NCBI GenBank assembly: GCA_022841795.1
Contig: JALHQU010000057.1
Coordinates: forward strand, 1 to 32,983
Reading direction: 5' to 3'
Length of the DNA: 32,983 nucleotides
DNA from: Fimbriiglobus sp.
GTDB taxonomy: Bacteria > Planctomycetota > Planctomycetia > Gemmatales > Gemmataceae
Shown here: positions 7,942-15,281 of the stretch, in pieces
Position numbering within the stretch: the first letter of the stretch is position 1
How the letters are laid out: each line of letters starts with the position of its first letter
The notes under the pieces: generated by a model
The model's input: the letters and a program-made list of their open reading frames with translations, nothing else
Databases searched by the model: none
What the model was told of the DNA's origin: nothing
Program-made: the position numbers and the translations under genes

Positions 7942-10900
7942 ATGCTGAACGCGCTCATCAAGTTCTCGCTCCGGCACCGCCCGCTGGTCGTCGTCCTGTG
8001 CCTCGTCGCGCTCGGGTACGGCGGGTACCTCGCCACGCGGATGCCGATCGACGTGTTCCCGGACCTCGACCGGCCGCGGGTGGTGGTGATGACCGAGTGC
8101 GCCGGCCTCGCCCCGGAGGAGGTGGAAACGCTCGTCACCTTCCCGCTCGAATCGGCCCTGCTCGGGGCGACCGGGGTGCAGGACGTGCGGAGCCAGTCCG
8201 GGTTCGGGCTGTCGGTGGTGTACGTCGAGTTCGGGTGGAACGTGGACATCCGCACGGCCCGGCAGACGGTGCAGGAGCGGCTCACCACGGTGTCCGGCGA
8301 CCTGCCCGAGGGCGTCCGCCCGCAGATGGCCCCGATCAGTTCGATCATGGGCCAGATCATGATCGCCGGCATGCGGCGGCAGCCGGGGCCGAAGGGCGGG
8401 GAACTGGTCGCCGTACCCGGAACCCCCTACTACGCCGAGCGGGTGCCTGGAGCGAATGGAACGGAACCGACACTCCACACCTGGAAGCCGACCGACCGAC
8501 GAAACCACGCGGCGTGGGAGGCGGTGGCAGTTACTGGCACCGCGTGGCAGCCGACGGCGGCCGACGGCTCGCAAACCGTTCGGGCGTCCGTCGGCGGGCA
8601 GCACCGGGAGCTCGTGTTCCCGTCCGAGTTGCAACGGCAACTGTCCCTCCGCACGCTGGCCGACTGGGTGGTCCGACCCCGCCTGCTCAAGATCACCGGC
8701 ATCGCTCAGGTGATTTCGATGGGCGGGGGGCGGAAGCAGTATCAGGTGCTGGTCGATCCGGTGAAGCTGGCCGAGTACGGCGTCACCCTCCAGCAGGTGG
8801 AGGAGGCGCTGCGGGCGAACAACGTGAACCACACCGGCGGGTACTCGGTCGCGGGCGGCACCGAGACCCCCATCCGGGTGATCGGCCGGCTCGGTCCGTC
8901 CCCCGAGCAGGTGGTCGTGGACCTGCGGATCATCACCGTCAAGCCGCCCGACAAGTACGAGCCGGGCAAGCCGCCCGGCCGGCCGGTGCTGCTCCAGGAC
9001 GTGGCGCGGGTGGCGGAGGGGGCGCAGATCAAACGGGGCGACTCCTCGATCAACGGCTACCCGGCGGTCGCGCTCACGATTTCCAAACAGCCGCACGTGG
9101 ACACGCGCGCGCTAACCGACGCCGTGAAGGAGGCCCTCCGCGACGTCGAGGCGTCGCTCCCGCCGGACGTGATCGTCGAGACGGACCTGTACCAGATCCG
9201 CGACTTCATCGACCGCGGCGTCTACAACGTCGGCGAGGCACTCGTCATCGGGGCCGGTCTGGTCCTCGTGATCCTATTCCTGTTCCTGCTCAACGTCCGC
9301 ACCACGTTCATCTCCCTCACCGCCATCCCGCTGTCGCTGGTCATCACCGTCCTCGTGTTCAAGTTCGTCGGCCTCGTCACCGGGGTCGAGTTGTCCATCA
9401 ACGTGATGACCTTGGGCGGGATCGCGGTGGCGATGGGCGAGTTGGTCGATGACGCCATCGTGGACGTGGAGAACATCTACCGCCGGCTCGGGGAGAACGG
9501 CCACTCGCCGGCCCCGCGGTCGCCCATCAAGGTGATCTACGAGGCGAGTGTCGAGATCCGCTCGGCGATCGTGTTCGGGACGGCTCTTGTTATACTGGTG
9601 TTCCTGCCGCTGTTCGCCCTGTCCGGCATCGAGGGGCGGCTGTTCGCCCCGCTCGGCGTCGCCTACATCGTGTCGATCCTGGCGTCCCTCGTCGTGTCGC
9701 TGTGCGTCACCCCGGTGATGGCGTACTACCTGCTCGGCCGGTCGAGTTCCGCCCACCACCGCGGGGACGGGTTTCTTCTGAAGATTCTCAAGTGGCTCGG
9801 GGCGCACCTGATCCGCTTCAGCATCCGCCGACAGGTCGCGATCCAAGTCGTCACCTGGCTGCTGGTCGGGTACTGCGTCTGGCGGGTGACGACCATCGGG
9901 GCCGACTTCCTCCCCGCGTTCGACGAGGGGGCCGTCCAGGTGAACGTCACCCTCCCGTCGGGCGCGTCCCTCGACGCCTCGAACCAGGCGTCGGCCCTGG
10001 TGGACGCGAAGCTCCGGTCCTTCCAGAAGTCGCCGTCGAACCCGGACGGGGAGGTGCTCGGGTTCACCCGCCGGAGCGGGCGGGCGGAGATGGACGAGCA
10101 CGCCGAGCCGCCGAACGCGAACGAGTACGTCGTCGTCATCAACCCGGACAGCGGGAAGAGCCGGAAGGACGTGATCGCGAAGCTCCAGAAGGAGGTGAAG
10201 GAGGAGGTGCCGGGGGTGGACGTGGAAGTCGAGCAGCCGCTCGCGCACCTCATCAGCCACATGATCTCGGGCAGCACCGCCCAGATCGCCATCAAGCTGT
10301 ACGGCGACGACCTGGACACGCTGGAGAAGGTGGCGAACGAGATCAAGGCGGCGGTGTCCGGGATTCCGGGGGTGAGCTCGCTCGCCGTCGAGCCGATGCG
10401 GAAGGTGGACGAGGTTCACGTCAAGCTCCGGCCGGACGCGCTCGCGTTCTACGGCGTGGACCGGGCGTACGTCGGGAACTTCGTCCAGGTGTCGCTCAAC
10501 GGCGAGGTCGTGTCCCAGGTGGTCGAGGGGCAGCGGCGGTTCGACCTGCTCGTCCGGCTGGAAGAGCCGTACCGGGCCGACGTCGCGAACCTCGGCGAAC
10601 TCCGACTCGACCTGCCCGGCGGGCGGGAGCAGGTGCGGCTCAAAGACCTGGCCGACATCACCCCGCCGACCGGCGGGGACGCCGGGGCCAACCAGGTGAA
10701 GCGGGACAACGTCCGCCGGCGGATCGTCATCCGCTGTAACGCCCTCGGCCGCGACCTGAAGGGCGTCGTCACCGACATCAAGGCGGCCATCGACACGAAA
10801 GTGACGAAACCCGAAGGGTACTTCGTCGAGTACGGCGGGCAGTTCGAGAGCCAGGAGCGGGCGACCCGGCTGATCGCCGTTCTGGCGGTCCTGTCGGTGG

Positions 10901-11487
10901 TGGGGATGTTCTTCGTCCTCTACATGCTCTTCCCGTCCGCCCGGATCGTCGCCCAGATCCTGATCGCCGTGCCCACGGCGTTCATCGGCGGGGTGCTGGC
11001 GCTCGTCCTCAGCGGGCAGACGCTCACCGTGGCGAGCCTCGTCGGGTTCATCTCGCTCGGCGGCATCGCCGCCCGGAACGGCATCCTGCTCGTCACCCAC
11101 TACCTGCACCTGATGAAACACGAGGGGGAAAAGTTCGACGAGAAGATGGTCCTCCGCGGCAGCCTGGAGCGGCTGTCCCCGGTGCTGATGACGGCGCTCA
11201 CGGCCGGCATCGCGCTCGTCCCGCTCGTGGTCGTCGGCCAGGAGCCGGGGCGGGAGATCCTCTACCCGGTGGCGACGGTCATCCTCGGCGGACTCATCAC
11301 CTCGACGTTCTGCGAGTTCTTGATCCGCCCCGGCCTGTTCCTGCGGTTCAGCGGGAACGCGGCGGTCGCTTTGGCCGAGGCCGACGAAACGGCGGACGGG
11401 TTGGACGAAAAGCCAGCCCCGACCCACGAACCGATCCCGCTGCACGTCGCGGCGGGCGACGGAATCACGCCTCCGTACGGGGCGTGA
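7942..11487 (+). CDS. Heavy-metal efflux RND pump, CusA/CzcA family, long variant
   Basis: Inner-membrane RND permease of 1181 residues, over 100 longer than the usual CzcA or CusA. The N-terminus (MPIDVFPDLDRPRVVVM) and the overall order of two six-helix halves with large periplasmic loops are intact. The extra length is mostly an insert at about residues 145-235, in the first periplasmic (porter) loop between GQIMIAGM and LRTLADWVVRPRLLKI. The transmembrane-4 motif is AMGELVDDAIVDVEN (D503, D504, D508, E510, N511), unlike both the CzcA DFG form and the CusA AIG form. The second half carries GGIAARNGILLVTHY, the usual Asn motif. The ATG at 7942 has a GGAG site and follows the adaptor gene by 15 bp. 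Substrate is undetermined. Confidence 0.94.
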   Translation: MLNALIKFSLRHRPLVVVLCLVALGYGGYLATRMPIDVFPDLDRPRVVVMTECAGLAPEEVETLVTFPLESALLGATGVQDVRSQSGFGLSVVYVEFGWNVDIRTARQTVQERLTTVSGDLPEGVRPQMAPISSIMGQIMIAGMRRQPGPKGGELVAVPGTPYYAERVPGANGTEPTLHTWKPTDRRNHAAWEAVAVTGTAWQPTAADGSQTVRASVGGQHRELVFPSELQRQLSLRTLADWVVRPRLLKITGIAQVISMGGGRKQYQVLVDPVKLAEYGVTLQQVEEALRANNVNHTGGYSVAGGTETPIRVIGRLGPSPEQVVVDLRIITVKPPDKYEPGKPPGRPVLLQDVARVAEGAQIKRGDSSINGYPAVALTISKQPHVDTRALTDAVKEALRDVEASLPPDVIVETDLYQIRDFIDRGVYNVGEALVIGAGLVLVILFLFLLNVRTTFISLTAIPLSLVITVLVFKFVGLVTGVELSINVMTLGGIAVAMGELVDDAIVDVENIYRRLGENGHSPAPRSPIKVIYEASVEIRSAIVFGTALVILVFLPLFALSGIEGRLFAPLGVAYIVSILASLVVSLCVTPVMAYYLLGRSSSAHHRGDGFLLKILKWLGAHLIRFSIRRQVAIQVVTWLLVGYCVWRVTTIGADFLPAFDEGAVQVNVTLPSGASLDASNQASALVDAKLRSFQKSPSNPDGEVLGFTRRSGRAEMDEHAEPPNANEYVVVINPDSGKSRKDVIAKLQKEVKEEVPGVDVEVEQPLAHLISHMISGSTAQIAIKLYGDDLDTLEKVANEIKAAVSGIPGVSSLAVEPMRKVDEVHVKLRPDALAFYGVDRAYVGNFVQVSLNGEVVSQVVEGQRRFDLLVRLEEPYRADVANLGELRLDLPGGREQVRLKDLADITPPTGGDAGANQVKRDNVRRRIVIRCNALGRDLKGVVTDIKAAIDTKVTKPEGYFVEYGGQFESQERATRLIAVLAVLSVVGMFFVLYMLFPSARIVAQILIAVPTAFIGGVLALVLSGQTLTVASLVGFISLGGIAARNGILLVTHYLHLMKHEGEKFDEKMVLRGSLERLSPVLMTALTAGIALVPLVVVGQEPGREILYPVATVILGGLITSTFCEFLIRPGLFLRFSGNAAVALAEADETADGLDEKPAPTHEPIPLHVAAGDGITPPYGA

Positions 11488-11524
11488 TGATGACGGACGT
11501 TTCTATCACCTGGAGGGTTGGACC

Positions 11525-11956
11525 ATGCGCGCGATGTTCCTGATGGGTTTGGCGGTGGCCGTCGGGCTGACGTTCGGCGGCGTGAGCCGCGCCGAGGACG
11601 AGGTCGGCCCGCACAAGGGGCCGGTCGCCGAGTGGGGCGAGGAGGAGTACCACCTGGAGGTCGTCGCCGATGCGAAGACCGGTGAGGTGACGGTGTACGT
11701 GTACGGCAACCACAACGACCTGCACAAGGGCAAGGCGAAAGCCATTGAGGCGAAGACCCTCACCCTGTCGCTCAAGTCGTCGGACTCGCCGACGACGGTG
11801 AAACTGGAGGCGAAGCCGACGAAGGACGACCCGGAGGGCAAGGCGTCGGTGTTCGTGGCGAAGAACGACGCCTTCAAGTCGGACAAGAAACTCGCCGGCA
11901 CCATCAGTGGCAAGCTCGGTACCAAGCCGTACTCGGGCGACTTCAAGCAGAAGTAA
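11525..11956 (+). CDS. Small periplasmic protein of unknown function, efflux-operon associated
   Basis: Product of 143 residues with a signal peptide (about residues 1-23, cleaved near SRAEDE) and a soluble beta-rich domain. After HKGPVAEWGEEEYHLEVV come alternating short strands with Thr/Val/Lys (GEVTVYVYGNHNDLHKGKAK and later VKLEAKPTKDD). I do not recognise a named family. Position as the last gene of the second RND module, 37 bp after the pump, suggests a periplasmic accessory or metal-buffering role (inference). The HKGP motif after the signal peptide also appears in the small DUF5666-like protein at 28941-29282. The ATG has a TGGAGGG site upstream. A terminator follows the stop by 11 bp. 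Confidence 0.8.
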   Translation: MRAMFLMGLAVAVGLTFGGVSRAEDEVGPHKGPVAEWGEEEYHLEVVADAKTGEVTVYVYGNHNDLHKGKAKAIEAKTLTLSLKSSDSPTTVKLEAKPTKDDPEGKASVFVAKNDAFKSDKKLAGTISGKLGTKPYSGDFKQK

Positions 11957-11967
11957 TTGTCGCTCCG

Positions 11968-12000
11968 AATCCCGCCCTGCACGCTCACCTGGGCGGGATT
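11968..12000 (+). terminator. Rho-independent-type terminator after the second RND module
   Basis: A perfect 10-bp stem AATCCCGCCC (11968-11977) / GGGCGGGATT (11991-12000) with a 13-base loop, followed by T-C-G-T. It lies 11 bp after the stop codon at 11956 and ends the + strand efflux operon. Confidence 0.75.
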
Positions 12001-12347
12001 TCGTCGATGCTCAAAAAGTAATTCGCCGACGCTAATTCACAATTTACTTCGCAGCTAATCACGTTTCTCGCCTTCCGATTCGGCGAAGTCATGCGGAAAT
12101 TATCATGACGTATCCATTTATCTGAAAATAATTTACGGCGGATTTTCATTTTTACGCATCGCCAGAGCGACTACGGGCAGATGTCGAATTTCTCTACTCG
12201 TGCCGTAACACTTTCCGAATCGCAACTTGTCGGCCACAATTTCTTCTGTAGAGCTAATAATTGAAATTAGTCTGAGCTAATAAAAAACGAAGTCTAAGCT
12301 ACGCAACCCGTTCTGCTTCCCACTCCATTTCCCCAAGGATCTTCGAG
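12001..12347. other. AT-rich non-coding region with paired GCTAAT repeats
   Basis: About 350 bp without a gene and strikingly AT-rich against the GC-rich surroundings. The hexamer GCTAAT occurs at 12031, 12054, 12253 and 12276; both pairs have a 23-bp spacing, and the second pair lies in the repeated decamer GAGCTAATAA (12251 and 12274). This is a likely control region for the DUF1559 gene. I cannot assign a clean -35/-10 pair. AAGGA at about 12335 is the ribosome binding site. Confidence 0.5.
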
Positions 12348-13334
12348 ATGCCCTCCCCTACTCGCCGGTCGGGGTTCACGCTGATCGAGTTGCTGGTGGT
12401 GATCGCCATCATCGCCATCCTCATCGGCCTGCTCCTGCCCGCCGTCCAGAAGGTCCGCGAGGCCGCCGCCCGCATGAAGTGCCTGAACAACCTGAAGCAG
12501 ATGGGCCTCGGGCTGCACAACTACCACTCGGCCTACGGCCACTTCCCGCCGGGGTTCTCGGCCAACACCAAACCCACGACTACCCTCCAGCAATCGGACT
12601 ACAGTCCGGGGTGGAGTGTCTTCTACCACATCCTCCCCTACGTCGAGCAGGACAACCTGCACCGCAGCATCAACCAGAACCTTCCGATCCTCGACCCGAC
12701 CAACAAGGCCGGGCGGGAGACGATCGTCCCGGTCTACGTCTGCCCGAGTGACAACCCCGCCCGGCTCATCAACATCACCGACTCCGGCACCACCACCTGG
12801 ACCCCGCCGAACACGTTCGCCTACCCGTCGCCGACCAGTTCACTGACCGTGCTGGGGCAGGCGAGCGTGAGCAGCTACGCCGGCTGCCTGGGGACGCTCG
12901 GGTACGAGGAGCAGCCGTACACCGGGGTGTTCCACCGGAACAGCAAGGTGCGGGTGGAGGACATCACCGACGGGTCGAGCAACACCATCGGCATCGGCGA
13001 GCGGACCAGTCGGTTCTCGGAGAACAGTTGGGTCGGCCCGGTGTGGCAACAGGAGACGGTGTACGCCCCGACCGCGCCGCTCTACAACGCCGCCCAGCCG
13101 AGCTTCCAGATGCGGGCCACCCCGACGGCGGTGCTGGTCCACGTCCGCATCACCTCGCTCCAGCCGAACCACCCGAACAACAGCCCGGGCAGCTTCTTCT
13201 CCAGCCACACCGGCGGCGCGCAGTTCCTCAACATGGACGGGTCGTGTCGCTTCATCACGTCCTCGGTGAGCATCGAGAACTACCGCTCGTTGTGCAGCCG
13301 GAACGGCGGCGAAGTACTGAGCGGCGACTACTAA
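12348..13334 (+). CDS. DUF1559 pseudopilin-like protein (prepilin N-terminus, H-X9-DG domain)
   Basis: Product of 328 residues with a type IV prepilin-like N-terminus: G9 before F10-T-L-I-E14, then a hydrophobic helix (LLVVIAIIAILIGLLLPAVQ), as cleaved and methylated by a prepilin peptidase. The next segment (VREAAARMKCLNNLKQMG, then LHNYHSAYGHFPPG) and the C-terminal H-T-G-G-A-Q-F-L-N-M-D-G motif (H, nine residues, DG) are hallmarks of DUF1559, a family greatly expanded in Planctomycetes. Function is unknown; surface or periplasmic pseudopilin assembly is assumed from the N-terminus. It is followed after 42 bp by the di-haem oxidoreductase gene and may be co-transcribed with it. No clear link to metal efflux is visible. 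The ATG has AAGGA upstream. Confidence 0.95.
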   Translation: MPSPTRRSGFTLIELLVVIAIIAILIGLLLPAVQKVREAAARMKCLNNLKQMGLGLHNYHSAYGHFPPGFSANTKPTTTLQQSDYSPGWSVFYHILPYVEQDNLHRSINQNLPILDPTNKAGRETIVPVYVCPSDNPARLINITDSGTTTWTPPNTFAYPSPTSSLTVLGQASVSSYAGCLGTLGYEEQPYTGVFHRNSKVRVEDITDGSSNTIGIGERTSRFSENSWVGPVWQQETVYAPTAPLYNAAQPSFQMRATPTAVLVHVRITSLQPNHPNNSPGSFFSSHTGGAQFLNMDGSCRFITSSVSIENYRSLCSRNGGEVLSGDY

Positions 13335-13376
13335 CCGATCCCGAACTCCCAATCCTCGTTCCGAAGGGTGATGAAC

Positions 13377-14633
13377 ATGCTGGTCGAAACGCCCACACTC
13401 TACCCGCACCGGGTCCGCCGGCTGACCGTCGGGCTGCTCGCCCTGGCCACCCTCGCGGCTACGGCGGTGACACTCAAGCCCCCGCGAGCCACCGCACAAC
13501 CGGCGGGGCCGCGGTTCGGCGACCCGCTGCCGGGGCTGACCGCGGCGGAACTCGACCTGTTCCACGCCGGGAAGGAGGGGTTCGAGGAGGGCGAAGGGGA
13601 CGCGGACGGGATCGGCCCGGTGTTCAACGGCCGCTCGTGCGTCGAGTGTCACGACGGGACGGCCACCGGCGGCGGCAGCACCAGGCTTTCCACACGAATC
13701 GGCACGACCGTGAAGGGACGGTTCGACCCGCTCCTCCGGCTCGGCGGGCCGACCATTCAGACCGAAGGGATCGTCGGCCTCCAGGGGTTCCAGTTCCGGG
13801 GTGAGGTGATCCCGAAGGAGGCCACCATCGTGTCGAAGCGGCGGGCCACCCCGCTGTTCGGTCTCGGGCTGGTGGAGGAGGTACCGAGCGTCGATCTGAT
13901 TCTGCTGTCCCTCCGGCAGCACCTGCTGACGCCCGAGACGGCCGGCCGGCCGCACATCGTTCGCAACTTGAGGACCGGCTTCCCGGCGGTCGGGCGGTTC
14001 GGGTGGAAAGCCCAACTCGCCACCCTCACCGACTTCTCCGGCGACGCCTACAAGGACGAGATGGGGATCACCACGCCGGGCTGGTTCCGATCCGCCGACG
14101 GCCGACGGATCGACGACGAGAACGCCCCCCAAGGGGACGCCGCCCTGCTCCGGTTCAACCCGGTCGAAAGCCCGAACGAGCCGGACATCGAGGACGTGGT
14201 CGGGTTCCGCAACTTCATGCGGTTCCTGGCCCCGCCGCCCCGCGGCGCGGTGACTCCGGCGGTCCGGAACGGCGAGGTCGTGTTCCACAGTATCGGGTGC
14301 GCCAACTGCCACACCCCGACGCTCACCACCGGGCGGAGCGAGGTGGCCGCGCTCGACCGCCAGGAGTTCCACCCGTACTCGGACTTCCTGCTGCACGACA
14401 TGGGGAAACTCGGGGACGGGATCGAGGACGGGTTCGCCGACGGGCGTGACTTCCGGACCCCGCCGCTCTGGGGATTGCGGACCCAGCCGTTTTTCCTGCA
14501 CGACGGGCGGGCGGCGACCATTGAGGACGCGATCCTCGGGCACCGCGGCCAGGGGAAAGCGGCACGGGACCAGTTCGAGGACCTGCCGGACGCGAAGCGG
14601 CGTACCCTGCTCGCGTTCTTGAACTCGCTTTGA
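13377..14633 (+). CDS. Di-haem oxidoreductase (DUF1111/COG3488 family)
   Basis: Exported c-type di-haem protein of 418 residues. An N-terminal signal sequence (about residues 15-40) precedes the first haem motif C88-V-E-C-H92 in the context GPVFNGRSCVECHDG, and the second C308-A-N-C-H312 near HSIGCANCHTPTL. The tail (GLRTQPFFLHDGRA, then AILGHRGQG) is typical of this family of putative thiol oxidoreductases or di-haem peroxidase relatives. The reaction is not established. I chose ATG 13377 because AAGGG at 13364-13368 is 8 bases before it; GTG 13368 and ATG 13371 are in frame but lie too close to that site. It follows the DUF1559 gene by 42 bp and converges on the gene at 14800-15171 over a bidirectional terminator. 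Confidence 0.92.
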   Translation: MLVETPTLYPHRVRRLTVGLLALATLAATAVTLKPPRATAQPAGPRFGDPLPGLTAAELDLFHAGKEGFEEGEGDADGIGPVFNGRSCVECHDGTATGGGSTRLSTRIGTTVKGRFDPLLRLGGPTIQTEGIVGLQGFQFRGEVIPKEATIVSKRRATPLFGLGLVEEVPSVDLILLSLRQHLLTPETAGRPHIVRNLRTGFPAVGRFGWKAQLATLTDFSGDAYKDEMGITTPGWFRSADGRRIDDENAPQGDAALLRFNPVESPNEPDIEDVVGFRNFMRFLAPPPRGAVTPAVRNGEVVFHSIGCANCHTPTLTTGRSEVAALDRQEFHPYSDFLLHDMGKLGDGIEDGFADGRDFRTPPLWGLRTQPFFLHDGRAATIEDAILGHRGQGKAARDQFEDLPDAKRRTLLAFLNSL

Positions 14634-14736
14634 TCTCCCTCGCCTCGACGCCGTAGTGAAGTGGAGTGTGGGCCAGCTTGTAGAATTCCCCAACGGGGCA
14701 CAGGGCCACTCACCGTTCGTGCGAGAATGAGCCAAA

Positions 14737-14773
14737 GCCGAAGGGCCGACGATTTCCTCGTCGGCCCTTCGGC
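14737..14773. terminator. Bidirectional terminator between convergent genes
   Basis: A perfect 16-bp stem GCCGAAGGGCCGACGA (14737-14752) / TCGTCGGCCCTTCGGC (14758-14773) with a TTTCC loop. It lies between the stop of the + strand di-haem gene and the stop of the - strand gene at 14800, so it can serve both. Confidence 0.85.
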
Positions 14774-14799
14774 GTGGTATCAACCAATGCACCTCTGGC

Positions 14800-15171
14800 T
14801 TAGTGCCGCGGGCCAGGCCCGAACCGGTGCGAGTGGTAGTGACTCGGGTGGTAGTCGAGGTGGCCGCGGTGGACGTCGTAGTGGCCGGGGACAAAATCCA
14901 GGTGGCGGCGCGGGGCCGGGGTGTAAAACGACCCGCCGAACCCGGGCGACCCGTAGCCGTTACCGAAACCCGGACTGTAGAGCGAGGTGCCGAACCCGAT
15001 GCCCGGCGACGGCTGGGCGAACCCGCCGTACCCGCCGAAGCCGGGCGACACGACCACCCCGTGATTATGACCCTGGTGTTGATGGCCACCGCCGCGGACG
15101 ACGTACTGGGCGGAGGCGGTGCCGGCGGCGAGGCCGAGTGCGACGACGGCGGCGGTCAGAGCGAGTTTCAT
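14800..15171 (-). CDS. Small secreted Gly/His/Tyr-rich protein
   Basis: Product of 123 residues with a clear signal peptide (MKLALTAAVVALGLAAGTASAQ) and a low-complexity mature part. HQHQGHNHG is followed by Gly/Phe/Ser/Pro-rich repeats (PGFGGYGG, PGFGNGYGSPGFGGSF) and a His/Tyr-rich end (HLDYHPSHYHSH). The His clusters could bind metal; otherwise the composition suggests a surface or matrix protein. I do not recognise a family with a known function. The start has CCAGGAGC 8 bases upstream on the - strand. It is divergent from the Zn/Cd ATPase gene, with 110 bp between the starts that must hold both promoters; I could not find clear boxes there. Confidence 0.8.
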   Translation of the reverse strand: MKLALTAAVVALGLAAGTASAQYVVRGGGHQHQGHNHGVVVSPGFGGYGGFAQPSPGIGFGTSLYSPGFGNGYGSPGFGGSFYTPAPRRHLDFVPGHYDVHRGHLDYHPSHYHSHRFGPGPRH

Positions 15172-15281
15172 GACGAAGCTCCTGGTGACAGCGGGGTCGG
15201 GTGTGGCAGTTTCCGGAGGGAGAACCCCGCACGAGCGAAACGCGACCGGCCGTACAACTTGCGCGACACCGAGGACGAGTG

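Noticed and set aside
6514-9096. Long - strand frame antisense to the second adaptor and pump
   Set aside because: Same shadow composition and no ribosome binding site; the + strand products have complete family motifs.
9274-11445. Long - strand frame antisense to the second pump
   Set aside because: Low-complexity Asp/Arg/His-rich translation without recognisable motifs; codon bias explains it.
12001-12347. Small RNA or riboswitch in the AT-rich region
   Set aside because: No stable multi-stem structure or recognisable riboswitch core was seen; repeats fit DNA-binding sites better.
12840-15089. Long - strand frame over the DUF1559, di-haem and Gly/His genes
   Set aside because: It crosses a strong bidirectional terminator and three real genes, including one on the same strand in another frame.
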